A stretch of 34,304 nucleotides of DNA. Source: Muribaculum sp. (GTDB lineage: Bacteria > Bacillota > Clostridia > Lachnospirales > Lachnospiraceae). Where the stretch lies: positions 1-34,304 of the forward strand of contig JAMPHH010000029.1 in assembly GCA_023663505.1 (NCBI GenBank). The letters run 5' to 3'. The position numbers were made by a program, and so were the translations under genes. This document shows positions 1-8,190 of the stretch, one piece after another; the first letter of the stretch is position 1; every line of letters begins with the position of its first letter. The notes under the pieces were generated by a model. The model saw nothing but the letters and a program-made list of their open reading frames with translations, had not been told where the DNA came from and did not search any database.

Positions 1-15
1 TAAAATTTTCAAAGT

Positions 16-780
16 TCACAAATTTCTGCTTGACTTTTTATTTGCAGACTTAAATGTAAATCGCTTCTGCCGTGCTTCAAATAAATAGCCCTTACCCAAT
101 TCCAATAAAAATTTTTGCAATTTATTGATAATCGCAGTTTCCAGATCCGATTCCACATATTTTGCCTTTTCATCCAACCCAAGAAATTCAAGTACAGTAG
201 GTTGTTTCACAATATCCTGTGGTTTTGTAATGATATTGCCCTCTTTTGCAAGTCTCATTACCTCATTCTTATCTCGGCTCAGCGCCAATCTTTCATATAG
301 GCTTGAATTGTACTGCCTTTGCAATGTACGTATTCCCCAACCAGATTTTGCTGATTCTATCTCGTAAAATTTTCGTTCATCCGCATTTTCTATCCGCATG
401 AGCTGCAAATAGTGCGACCATGAAACAATAAAAGGTTGTTCCTTATCCAATTTCTCAAACAGCGTCTAGGAAATTCGGTCTGCATATGTGAAATAAAACT
501 TTCTGGCATACTCCAAATTCGTTTCAGAAAATCCCCTTCCAAATTCTTTTGTAAGGCTTTCTGATAATTTTTTTTAAACTTGTTTCCCATATTTTGCCCG
601 TTCTCTCCCCTCTTGCTGTTCCTCAATAATCCATTTCCCAAGCGAGTAGTAAGTCATTAACTGCACCAAATTTACCTGATTTGCGATAATCTGTCTTGCA
701 TACTGAATCAACTCAATGGAATCTGCAATCAACGCATCTAACGAACGCTTATCTTCTATTATTTCATTTTTATTATCCAT
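16..780 (-). pseudogene. Decayed YhcG/DUF1016-family nuclease gene
   Basis: The reading frame from ATG 780 (SD GGAGG, 7 nt upstream) encodes a typical DUF1016 N-terminal region, then EFGRGFSETNLEYARKFYFT and SWSHYLQLMRI, all in one frame. Two in-frame stops interrupt it: TAA at 574-576 (codon 69, where a Leu/Ile is expected) and TAG at 466-468 (codon 105, compatible with a former CAG). After RFTF, where the PD-(D/E)XK catalytic core should begin, the sequence changes to an unrelated tail that stops at 16-18. The family is normally about 340-370 residues. YhcG proteins are predicted nucleases often found in restriction or defence islands. Here the catalytic half is absent and the gene is very likely dead. 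An assembly error could explain one lesion but not all three. Confidence 0.85.
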
Positions 781-1029
781 CTATTTTCCTCCAACTCGCC
801 TTATGCCATTCGACACAGTATCGCAATCATATTTGTAGGATTGTCCTCAATATCCGCTTATTTCTCTGGTTATTGAAAATTTTAAAAAGCACGAACCTAA
901 TAAATCTTGGATAACCTTGAAGATAGCTTGCGTAGATTTACTCAAAATTACGCAAGTTATTGCTTTAATATCCAGCAAGAGCATTGCTGATTATGATAAT
1001 ATCAATAGTTGCATTCATACGTTAATGTT

Positions 1030-2040
1030 TTAATCTTTTAATTGCCTTATGCTTTTCTGGACATTGTCAATCTGATTTCCAAACCTATGTATATCCTTCC
1101 GAATTTCATTCCATTGATCGATAGATATCTTAAACTTATCAGTATGTTCAGAACAGTCAGCAGGACACTTTCTTGCTTCGAGTTGCTTCAAAGTATCATA
1201 ATATAATATATATTCCTGAGTCTTACATACATCTAATTTTTTATGTGCTAATGTATTCCTTGCTTTAACAATATCATTTAGATATTTTTCTACTGAAATA
1301 TCTTCGAACGATATTTCAGGATCGTATTCTAACATCTTGGAAAATATTTCATATTTCAAATGAATCGGAAATAATTCACTACTTAATCCCACAATTTTGT
1401 TAATGTTGCTTATTCCATCTTTTTCTAACTTTTCAATTTCATCATTCGCCTGTGTCACAAATTTTTCTTTCTTAGATTTTATATAATTCAAAAACATATC
1501 TGATATTTCCTTCTGTTGCTCTTGGGTCAAACTATCAAATTTCTCCAAAATATACGACTGAACGGTAAAATCATTTTCAGAGGTCTGATCCATCAAATAT
1601 CCACGAATATTTGACAAAGATGTTAAACGCCTTGCGTTCTTTTTAATTAACCAATAACTTTTCTCATCAAAATTCAGCTTATTTGCTATATACACACCTT
1701 CAAATGAAAAAATATCATTTTGAACTATATCTTTTATTTCATCTTCTTTATCTGATGAGTAAAATAATATATCTGAATCTAATTTTTTTGTCCTCAATTC
1801 TGATATTAACTGATTACCTTCCACTCCCGAAGATAAAGAATAATCAATAAAAAAAATATCATACAATTTAAATCCACTTTCATTTTGCTTAATCATTTCA
1901 AAAAATTCCATAACATCCTCAATATAATGAAATTTTACAGATATACCTATATCTTCTGCAAGTGCTTCCAAAATTTCTTTTGCTTCCTTAAAATAAGTCT
2001 TTGTATCTTCAACCCATAATATATTCATATCGTATCTCAT
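1030..2040 (-). CDS. Response regulator with HEPN-like C-terminal region
   Basis: Residues 1-125 look like a CheY-type receiver: acidic pair E11-D12 in ILWVED, phospho-acceptor D66 in FFIDYSL, small hydroxyl residues S95-S96 after LFY, and a candidate conserved lysine K121. There is no DNA-binding helix-turn-helix. Residues 155-336 are helical and charged and contain KARNTLAHKK, in which R261-H266 fits the R-x4-H catalytic motif of HEPN ribonucleases, with the usual polar residue after Arg. The start overlaps the stop of the kinase-like gene by 4 bases (ATGA), so translation is coupled and the upstream ATPase is the likely phospho-donor. RNase output is inferred from one motif. The R-x4-H could also belong to a non-catalytic HEPN domain. 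The gene is strongly AT-rich. Confidence 0.75.
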   Translation of the reverse strand: MRYDMNILWVEDTKTYFKEAKEILEALAEDIGISVKFHYIEDVMEFFEMIKQNESGFKLYDIFFIDYSLSSGVEGNQLISELRTKKLDSDILFYSSDKEDEIKDIVQNDIFSFEGVYIANKLNFDEKSYWLIKKNARRLTSLSNIRGYLMDQTSENDFTVQSYILEKFDSLTQEQQKEISDMFLNYIKSKKEKFVTQANDEIEKLEKDGISNINKIVGLSSELFPIHLKYEIFSKMLEYDPEISFEDISVEKYLNDIVKARNTLAHKKLDVCKTQEYILYYDTLKQLEARKCPADCSEHTDKFKISIDQWNEIRKDIHRFGNQIDNVQKSIRQLKD

Positions 2041-4169
2041 AGTTTAACAAACCTCACATGTAATTTAAAACCATTTTTAGGTTCTGATTCAATACTTACC
2101 GTTCCTTTCAAATCCTCTTCTACAATATCCTTTATATGATATAGTCCGACCCCTGTTCCTGTAGGTGTAAATCCTTTTCCAAATTCAAATAATTCATTCA
2201 AATCTTTTATTTGAGAATCAACACCATCTCCATCATCAATAAAATCAATTGTGAAAACATCTTCTTTTGCTCCTAAAACAATTTTTAATAAATTAGCATT
2301 GTATTTTTCAGAATTGCTTACTACGTTATCCAAAATAATTGCTATGTTTTGTGGAACAAATTTCATTTCTACGTCGGCTCCATCATTCCGAACTACTTGA
2401 ATTTGCATTCTATCTGAACGACTTAAAATGTTGGTTGCATATTCTTCAATAAAATCAAAAAGATTTCCTTCCATGAATTCCTCTTTTGTATTAAATTGTG
2501 CCATAGCACTATACTCTAATACCGCCTGCATTCTAGAATTCAGATAGGAAATTTTTTTCAAACATGCCCATGCGTCGTCCTCCTTAAATTTTCCACGTTT
2601 CAATTTCATGACATTATTTTTTACAACTTTGGATATTGTGGCGGAGTTTATACGTATCATATGCAAACGTTTGGCAAAATTAATTTGATCTTCATCAAGT
2701 GAATCAACCAAAAAATGATTTCTTTTCTTCTCACTTCCCAAATGCACATTTAATGAATCTGCCCTTTTCTCTTGCTCATATTTTTCTTTCTCTGCTTGCT
2801 CCTTTTGTAAAATTGCATCTTCTTTATCCTTTTCAGCTTTGATACGTCTTTCTTCCTCTTCCCTTTTCTCCTTTTCCATTCTAGCTGTTTCAGCGTCATG
2901 ATAATCTTTTTCTTCTTTGTTTATCTGTGTACCAATATTAACCCTAGCCCGTATCAGTGCATTAATAATTGGCTTTAATATTTCTATCAGCAATTGCACT
3001 CTATCATTATCTTCTACAAATCCTTGCCTATTTGAAGTCGCTATATCGCCCAATTTATTATCATCCAATATATCGAAACTAATTTCGCCTTCAATATAGT
3101 TTGCAAATGCTTGTGTATTCTTTACATAATCAAGAAAATTTTCAACGGCTAATTTATTTCTAACATACAATCTAAGTTGATTCGGTCTATAAACCTTATT
3201 TTTTAAATATTCCGGATCATTCCTCTGTGCCTCTTCTTTTTTAATTGACGTGTGAATGCCAATCCACCCTGTCATACGATATGAAAATTCCTCTCTTGTT
3301 AAAGTTCCATCACCCTTTTGAAAACACTTTTTTCCCTCAATTTCATAATTATTTGTATCTAATAGTTGCACTTCTCTTGGAATACTATCAATCTCTTTTA
3401 TCGGACTTCCTATTATAACATGAGAAGACAATTTTTCTTCTAAATCTGTATCTGTATTATTATAGAAAGCATAAAAATTTTTAAATGCGATGTATTTCTT
3501 TACCTCTTCAAAATGTTTAATATCGTCTTGTGAATTAATAACACAAACCTCTATTCTTCCTTTCAGTTCATCTGTTAAATAAAAATCAGATAACCTTGCC
3601 TTCAATCCTTCTAATGATTTCACTCCAAAATTTGTAAGATTAACATTAGTTAATCTTATCAGCGTTCCTGTCTCAAATTTTTCCCATTCATTTTGGCATT
3701 CTATGCCAATATTGGATGTATCATATTTATCTAACTTGGGTATATCTGAATCTTTAACATTTGATGCATCTAAACACCATGCTGTTTCCTCACCATTTTT
3801 TTTTGAAACTAAATAGTATTTATTAGACATATATAATGCTGCCAATTTCCCGATGCCTTTTCTACCCATTAACTGCTTCTTTATCTTTTCACTAATCTGA
3901 TCATCTTCTCTCTTATCTTTTCCTATTAAAACATATTTCTCCGACAAGTCATTATAATCCATACCCGAACCATCATCAAAAATTTCAATCGAAGCATGTT
4001 CCTGATTTATTAAATTTATATAAATTTTTACCGAATTAGCCTGTGCATCTAAACCATTAGCTACCAGTTCAGATATAGCAGTCCAATGATTGGAATACAA
4101 ACCTTTTCCCAAAAGCCGCAATGCAAAATATGAAAAATTAAAATATATCGTACTATCTGTATTCTGCAC
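2037..4169 (-). CDS. Dual GHKL ATPase: MORC/Hsp90-like N-terminus plus histidine-kinase-like C-terminus
   Basis: This 710-residue protein has two Bergerat-fold ATPase modules. The first (about 1-200) shows E34/N38/D41 in the N box, DDGSGM at 65-70 and GRKGIGKLAA at 102-111, the arrangement of Hsp90/MutL/MORC-type ATPases. A highly charged coiled coil spans about 417-480. A DHp-like helix follows with candidate phospho-His H503 (AKRLHMIRI). The second ATPase has an N box around N615-N619, DDGDG at 645-649 and GTGVGL at 671-676, as in sensor histidine kinases. No transmembrane segment is seen, so it is cytoplasmic. The start is GTG at 4169, with GAGG 7 nt upstream and 12 bases after the methyltransferase stop. 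MORC-like ATPases next to DNA methylases are known from predicted restriction systems. A role as a sensor kinase for the next gene is inferred from order and overlap. Confidence 0.85.
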   Translation of the reverse strand: MQNTDSTIYFNFSYFALRLLGKGLYSNHWTAISELVANGLDAQANSVKIYINLINQEHASIEIFDDGSGMDYNDLSEKYVLIGKDKREDDQISEKIKKQLMGRKGIGKLAALYMSNKYYLVSKKNGEETAWCLDASNVKDSDIPKLDKYDTSNIGIECQNEWEKFETGTLIRLTNVNLTNFGVKSLEGLKARLSDFYLTDELKGRIEVCVINSQDDIKHFEEVKKYIAFKNFYAFYNNTDTDLEEKLSSHVIIGSPIKEIDSIPREVQLLDTNNYEIEGKKCFQKGDGTLTREEFSYRMTGWIGIHTSIKKEEAQRNDPEYLKNKVYRPNQLRLYVRNKLAVENFLDYVKNTQAFANYIEGEISFDILDDNKLGDIATSNRQGFVEDNDRVQLLIEILKPIINALIRARVNIGTQINKEEKDYHDAETARMEKEKREEEERRIKAEKDKEDAILQKEQAEKEKYEQEKRADSLNVHLGSEKKRNHFLVDSLDEDQINFAKRLHMIRINSATISKVVKNNVMKLKRGKFKEDDAWACLKKISYLNSRMQAVLEYSAMAQFNTKEEFMEGNLFDFIEEYATNILSRSDRMQIQVVRNDGADVEMKFVPQNIAIILDNVVSNSEKYNANLLKIVLGAKEDVFTIDFIDDGDGVDSQIKDLNELFEFGKGFTPTGTGVGLYHIKDIVEEDLKGTVSIESEPKNGFKLHVRFVKL

Positions 4170-4181
4170 AATTATACCTCA

Positions 4182-5315
4182 CTACCCTAAAATTTTCTCC
4201 AACTGCCCCGCAAACTTCATCGCTAATAACGGCGGCACAGCATTGCCAATTTGTGTCTTTACTTCCCTCCTATTTCCCGTGAATTGAAACCAATCCGGAA
4301 ATGATTGAATCCTTGCACCTTCTCGCGGCGTTAATGCTCTATTTTGTTCATAATGAATACATCTTAGTCCTGACGGTGTTGACATATTGTTTGTAATTGT
4401 TGTACATGGTTGATCAGCATATAGACGCCCATATGTATTTTTATACCCAGAAGTTAATCTATATTGCTCTTCTAATATCCCTTGATCCACTAGTCTATTG
4501 ATATAGTTTTTCCCCTCTCCTTGTATTACAGTATTCATAATTGTTTGTATCTTATCTCCATAAACAGCCAAAAAGTGCGCTGACAAAACCTTGTTTGTTC
4601 CCCGCATCAGCCTTTGATAATCATTTATTGGTTGTCTTTCACCATATTCATGTATATCTTCTCCTGACGCAATTTCTGGCAAATCTGATATTGCATCTTC
4701 CAAAGTTAACCGTACTGTCTCTACCTCTAAATTTCCAAAATCCCACTCAATATCTAAATCATTTCTAATTCCTATAATAAATACTCTCTCCCTATGTTGC
4801 GGAATCCCATAATTCACTGCATCTATAGTATCATAAACAATATTGTATCCCAATTCTTCAGTGATATTCGCAAACATATTTTGAATGTTATCAATAACAA
4901 GATTTCCTTCTTCATCCTTCATAGATAACATCCCCCTAACATTCTCAAACAAAAACATCTTAGGTCTAATTATTGATAACATTCTATAATATTCACTATA
5001 CAATTTTGCCTTGTCATCATACACCCTACGCCCAATAGTGCTATATGATTGGCACGGAGGCCCGCCTATAATTAAATCAACTTCATCCTCACCTATTAAT
5101 TGTAAAACTTCATCTTGTGTTAAGCTACGTATATCTCGATTTATTATATTAATATCAGGAAAATTCAAATGAAAAGACTCTGCTGCTGCATGGTCATACT
5201 CATTTGCAAAAATAATATTACAATTTCTATTCCGCACAAACATATTATTCTTTATAGTATAATAAAAGCCAAAAGTCAATCCACCGGCTCCCGAAAATAA
5301 ATCTACAATTCTCAT
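4182..5315 (-). CDS. DNA (cytosine-5-)-methyltransferase
   Basis: This is a 377-residue C5 cytosine methylase with motifs in canonical order: DLFSGAGGLTFGF (SAM binding, 5-17), GGPPCQS with nucleophile C88, FENVRGM (ENV at 125-127), QHRERVF (174-180), a target-recognition region, and GNAVPP near residue 357. It transfers a methyl group from SAM to cytosine in a sequence that cannot be predicted from the protein alone. SD GAGG lies 7 nt before ATG 5315, and a promoter lies just upstream. It heads an operon with the dual ATPase and the response regulator. No cognate endonuclease of the classical type II kind is adjacent. It is AT-rich like its two partners, which suggests joint acquisition. Confidence 0.93.
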   Translation of the reverse strand: MRIVDLFSGAGGLTFGFYYTIKNNMFVRNRNCNIIFANEYDHAAAESFHLNFPDINIINRDIRSLTQDEVLQLIGEDEVDLIIGGPPCQSYSTIGRRVYDDKAKLYSEYYRMLSIIRPKMFLFENVRGMLSMKDEEGNLVIDNIQNMFANITEELGYNIVYDTIDAVNYGIPQHRERVFIIGIRNDLDIEWDFGNLEVETVRLTLEDAISDLPEIASGEDIHEYGERQPINDYQRLMRGTNKVLSAHFLAVYGDKIQTIMNTVIQGEGKNYINRLVDQGILEEQYRLTSGYKNTYGRLYADQPCTTITNNMSTPSGLRCIHYEQNRALTPREGARIQSFPDWFQFTGNRREVKTQIGNAVPPLLAMKFAGQLEKILG

Positions 5316-5354
5316 TCTTGAACCTCAATCTAAGTGTGTAAAAACCTATTATAT

Positions 5355-5383
5355 ATAGTATTCAGTTTCTGCATTTGTGTCAA
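5355..5383 (-). promoter_or_regulatory. Sigma-A type promoter of the methylase-ATPase-regulator operon
   Basis: On the minus strand TTGACA (5378-5383) is followed after 17 bases by TACTAT (5355-5360). It lies in the 133-base gap between res and the methylase, so the three-gene module has its own promoter rather than depending on the mod-res transcript. A perfect TATAAT at 5348-5353 overlaps the region but would need a 24-base spacer. Confidence 0.6.
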
Positions 5384-5448
5384 GAAGACAGATATAAATG
5401 TAGATGGCATAAATTAATCTTTTCTTCTTGAAAATTGTAAACCTCAAC

Positions 5449-8157
5449 CTACAGTTCTCTCACAATCTCCATAAACCTCTCATGCGAGTACGCCCCTGCA
5501 TACTCCGGCTTCTTCGTCTCATAGACCATAAAATACTTATATATCCTGCCCAGTTGGGAAGCCTTTGCCGCCCAAGTTGCTCCGATTTCTGCCTTTTCTT
5601 TTGATTCATCATTCTTCAGATAATCGCCCTTTGTTTCCACTAGAAGCACCTTCCCTTTTTCCGTCATGGCAATTAAGTCAGGATATGCCGTTACCGCCCC
5701 ATTGATGGCAAAGCCACTTCTGGATATGTTGCGGTGCCACCATCTAATATTGGGCAGGGCAGACAATTCCCACGCAACCCTGCTTTCATATCCATTCACA
5801 TCTTCCTCCGCTGTATAAAGAGACTTTGGTATGGCATCGTTCACTTTTGCCGCAGTAATACTGATGGGAAAGGAATACAGGGGTTGGCATGAGATCATAT
5901 CCTGCTCAATCCACTTTTCAAAAGTATCTTTCGCATGAGCTGCCAATAGTTGCCTCACCTTATCATATATCTTTTGAATATACAGGTAATCCGACTGTTC
6001 CAGATCTGTCAGTTGATCTTCCGTCATATTCTGCATAACTCTGGAAACATATTCATCCAATTCTGCATCATTCACCGCATTAATCTTAGAAATGCGCTTT
6101 ATAATCCTTTCCTTGCAGATCCTCCTTTTCCTCTCCGAAGGCTGGGCATCAAACCACTCCTTCATATAGGCACTTTCAAAACCCTGCAGCCGCCATGCCT
6201 TGGGACTGGAATTTTCGCCTTCTTCTACATCCACCTGTGCCATCTCCACATCTAGCATGGAGAAATCAATTTTTGTATCTTTGTCTAAGAGGGTGAAGCC
6301 GACATATAAATTCTCTTTCTGCAATAAACTGTATTCCTCTGTACTAAACAGGCTCGGTGCATCGAGCAATGCGAACTGGGGCAGTCTGAGGGCAAGCGCC
6401 TCCTCCCAGAACTCTGCCTTGATCGGATATGTTTTCATTGCATCCCTCACTTCCGGCGGAACATCCGCCACGGAATCTTTATCTTCTGCGGCAATGTCTT
6501 CCCAACAGGCACTTTCCTCTTTCTTGGCTGTCTGGAAAATACCATCCAGTTCAGCAGAAATTCCTAAAACGGCGTCCTTATGATCCGCCTCAGAAACAGT
6601 ATCCTCACACAATGCCCGGATAACCTGTTCCTTTAATTCATCTGTATAAAAAATCGGTTCCTCTGTTGAAAGTGCCTGTCCATCTTCATGCTCTGTCCTA
6701 ATTTCTGTTTCTTCTGTTGCAAATGTCATCTGCTCCGGCTCCGTTTGCAGAGTTGACTCCTGTCCCGCCATGGAAGAGTCATCTTCTGCCCTGTAATCCT
6801 TATCACTAAACCCGGCAACCTTTAACCCATCCACAACCTTATTACATGTGGCAAAGAAATCTGCTGAAGATGTGATAACATAGGACAGATTCAGCACAGC
6901 ACTCTCATTCTTTTTTGTATTGGGCAGTCGAAGAATTCTTCCTATGATTTGTTCCACGTCAACCACAGAACTTCTGTTTGCTATTGTTGCCAAAATATAG
7001 GCAAACGGGCAATCCCAACCTTCTTTCAAAGCATTTACTGTTATAATGTAACGGAACGGACAATCTCGTGACATCAAATCCTGGTTCTTGATATCGTCCT
7101 TGTCAGCAGTCTTTATCGCAATTTCTTCCTCTGGTATCCCCATCTCCACCAATTCTCGCTTTATTTTCTCATAAGTGGTACTATTATCATTTGTATTCGC
7201 CTCGGCTTGAAACAGCACAATCGGGCGAATATACTTACCGCCCATGTCCTCTAGCCGTTTCGCCTCATTCTCCAACCTTTTGCGTAAACCAATGGCAGTC
7301 AGCAGCACATCGCCCTGACTCCTTCTATTGTATACAATGACAGGCAGTTTGACCATCTCTTCCTTTTTCAGCTGTCTCGCGTCCACAAAAGATATGATAT
7401 TGCTGCCCTGTTTCGGCGTAGCCGTCAGGTCCAGCACAAACGACGGGTTAAAATTCCGGAGCATTTCAATGCTCAATGTGGAAGTGGCATGGTGGCTCTC
7501 ATCCACAATGACAACCGGATTCAATTGACGGATCACTTGGATCAGTGCCGTCTCGTCTGTTCCTTCCAACAAATCAGCTTTATCAATTCGGTATTTACTG
7601 AAAGAAACTAAATTTCCATTTTCCTGATAGGCTTTTCGTCCCTCTTTTTTACTTGTCCGAAAAGAATCATAACTCAGCACAAAAACAGACAGGTGTTCCA
7701 TTACCTCAGTCGGGTTAAATTTCTGCCCGGTCATAAGCTGCTCTTTTCCATATACTTCCACTGCACCGGAAAAGTCCAGGTCTATCTTCTGTCTGTAAAA
7801 ATGTGTGCTGTCCTGCAATGTATTAATTGTCTGCTTCAGTATGGCATCCGACGGCACAAGCCAGACCACTGCCTTTGGATGCTTGCCCGGCATGGAATCA
7901 AAGATGGGCTTGATGGCATTTGCCGCCAGGAATGTTTTCCCGCCGCCTGTAGGCACTTTCAGACATACCTGGGGAACGCCTGGGAGCGTCGTTTTATAAC
8001 ATGGCATGGTTCCGGGCAGATCAAGCGCACTGACTTCCACACCTTTTTCTTCCCATAAGGTATTGTAAGCCAGTTTTATATTCTGCTTTTCTGTCAGCAG
8101 AGTCAGGAAACGCTCCAGATCTGCCATCACCTTCTTCTGATAGGTTTTCAGTTCCAT
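5449..8157 (-). CDS. res: Type III restriction endonuclease, Res subunit
   Basis: This 902-residue SF2 helicase-nuclease is the cleavage and translocation subunit of a type III restriction enzyme. Near the N-terminus is Walker A PTGGGKT (about residues 69-75), followed by VDESHHAT (DEAD-like box, about 218-225), LTATP, and a helicase C-terminal half with QIIGRILRLP. The C-terminus has YPDLI followed by VETKGD, the PD-(D/E)XK nuclease signature. A long acidic low-complexity stretch sits between the helicase and nuclease parts. I place the start at ATG 8157 because GGAGG lies 5 nt upstream; a GTG at 8169 is in frame but lacks a good site. It lies 33 bases behind mod and needs Mod for site recognition. 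No truncation is seen, so it is probably functional. Confidence 0.93.
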   Translation of the reverse strand: MELKTYQKKVMADLERFLTLLTEKQNIKLAYNTLWEEKGVEVSALDLPGTMPCYKTTLPGVPQVCLKVPTGGGKTFLAANAIKPIFDSMPGKHPKAVVWLVPSDAILKQTINTLQDSTHFYRQKIDLDFSGAVEVYGKEQLMTGQKFNPTEVMEHLSVFVLSYDSFRTSKKEGRKAYQENGNLVSFSKYRIDKADLLEGTDETALIQVIRQLNPVVIVDESHHATSTLSIEMLRNFNPSFVLDLTATPKQGSNIISFVDARQLKKEEMVKLPVIVYNRRSQGDVLLTAIGLRKRLENEAKRLEDMGGKYIRPIVLFQAEANTNDNSTTYEKIKRELVEMGIPEEEIAIKTADKDDIKNQDLMSRDCPFRYIITVNALKEGWDCPFAYILATIANRSSVVDVEQIIGRILRLPNTKKNESAVLNLSYVITSSADFFATCNKVVDGLKVAGFSDKDYRAEDDSSMAGQESTLQTEPEQMTFATEETEIRTEHEDGQALSTEEPIFYTDELKEQVIRALCEDTVSEADHKDAVLGISAELDGIFQTAKKEESACWEDIAAEDKDSVADVPPEVRDAMKTYPIKAEFWEEALALRLPQFALLDAPSLFSTEEYSLLQKENLYVGFTLLDKDTKIDFSMLDVEMAQVDVEEGENSSPKAWRLQGFESAYMKEWFDAQPSERKRRICKERIIKRISKINAVNDAELDEYVSRVMQNMTEDQLTDLEQSDYLYIQKIYDKVRQLLAAHAKDTFEKWIEQDMISCQPLYSFPISITAAKVNDAIPKSLYTAEEDVNGYESRVAWELSALPNIRWWHRNISRSGFAINGAVTAYPDLIAMTEKGKVLLVETKGDYLKNDESKEKAEIGATWAAKASQLGRIYKYFMVYETKKPEYAGAYSHERFMEIVREL

Positions 8158-8190
8158 AATTACCTCCACATGCCTCTATCCAAAACGCAA

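Noticed and set aside
927..956. 8-bp inverted repeat downstream of the response regulator as a terminator
   Set aside because: The loop is 14 bases, and no T-run follows on the minus strand; support is too weak to call.
5321..5451. Two near-identical 12-base direct repeats (TAGRTTGAGGTT) bracketing the res-methylase gap, possible insertion scar
   Set aside because: One copy contains the methylase ribosome-binding site and the other the res stop codon; no matching repeat was found at the far end of the module.
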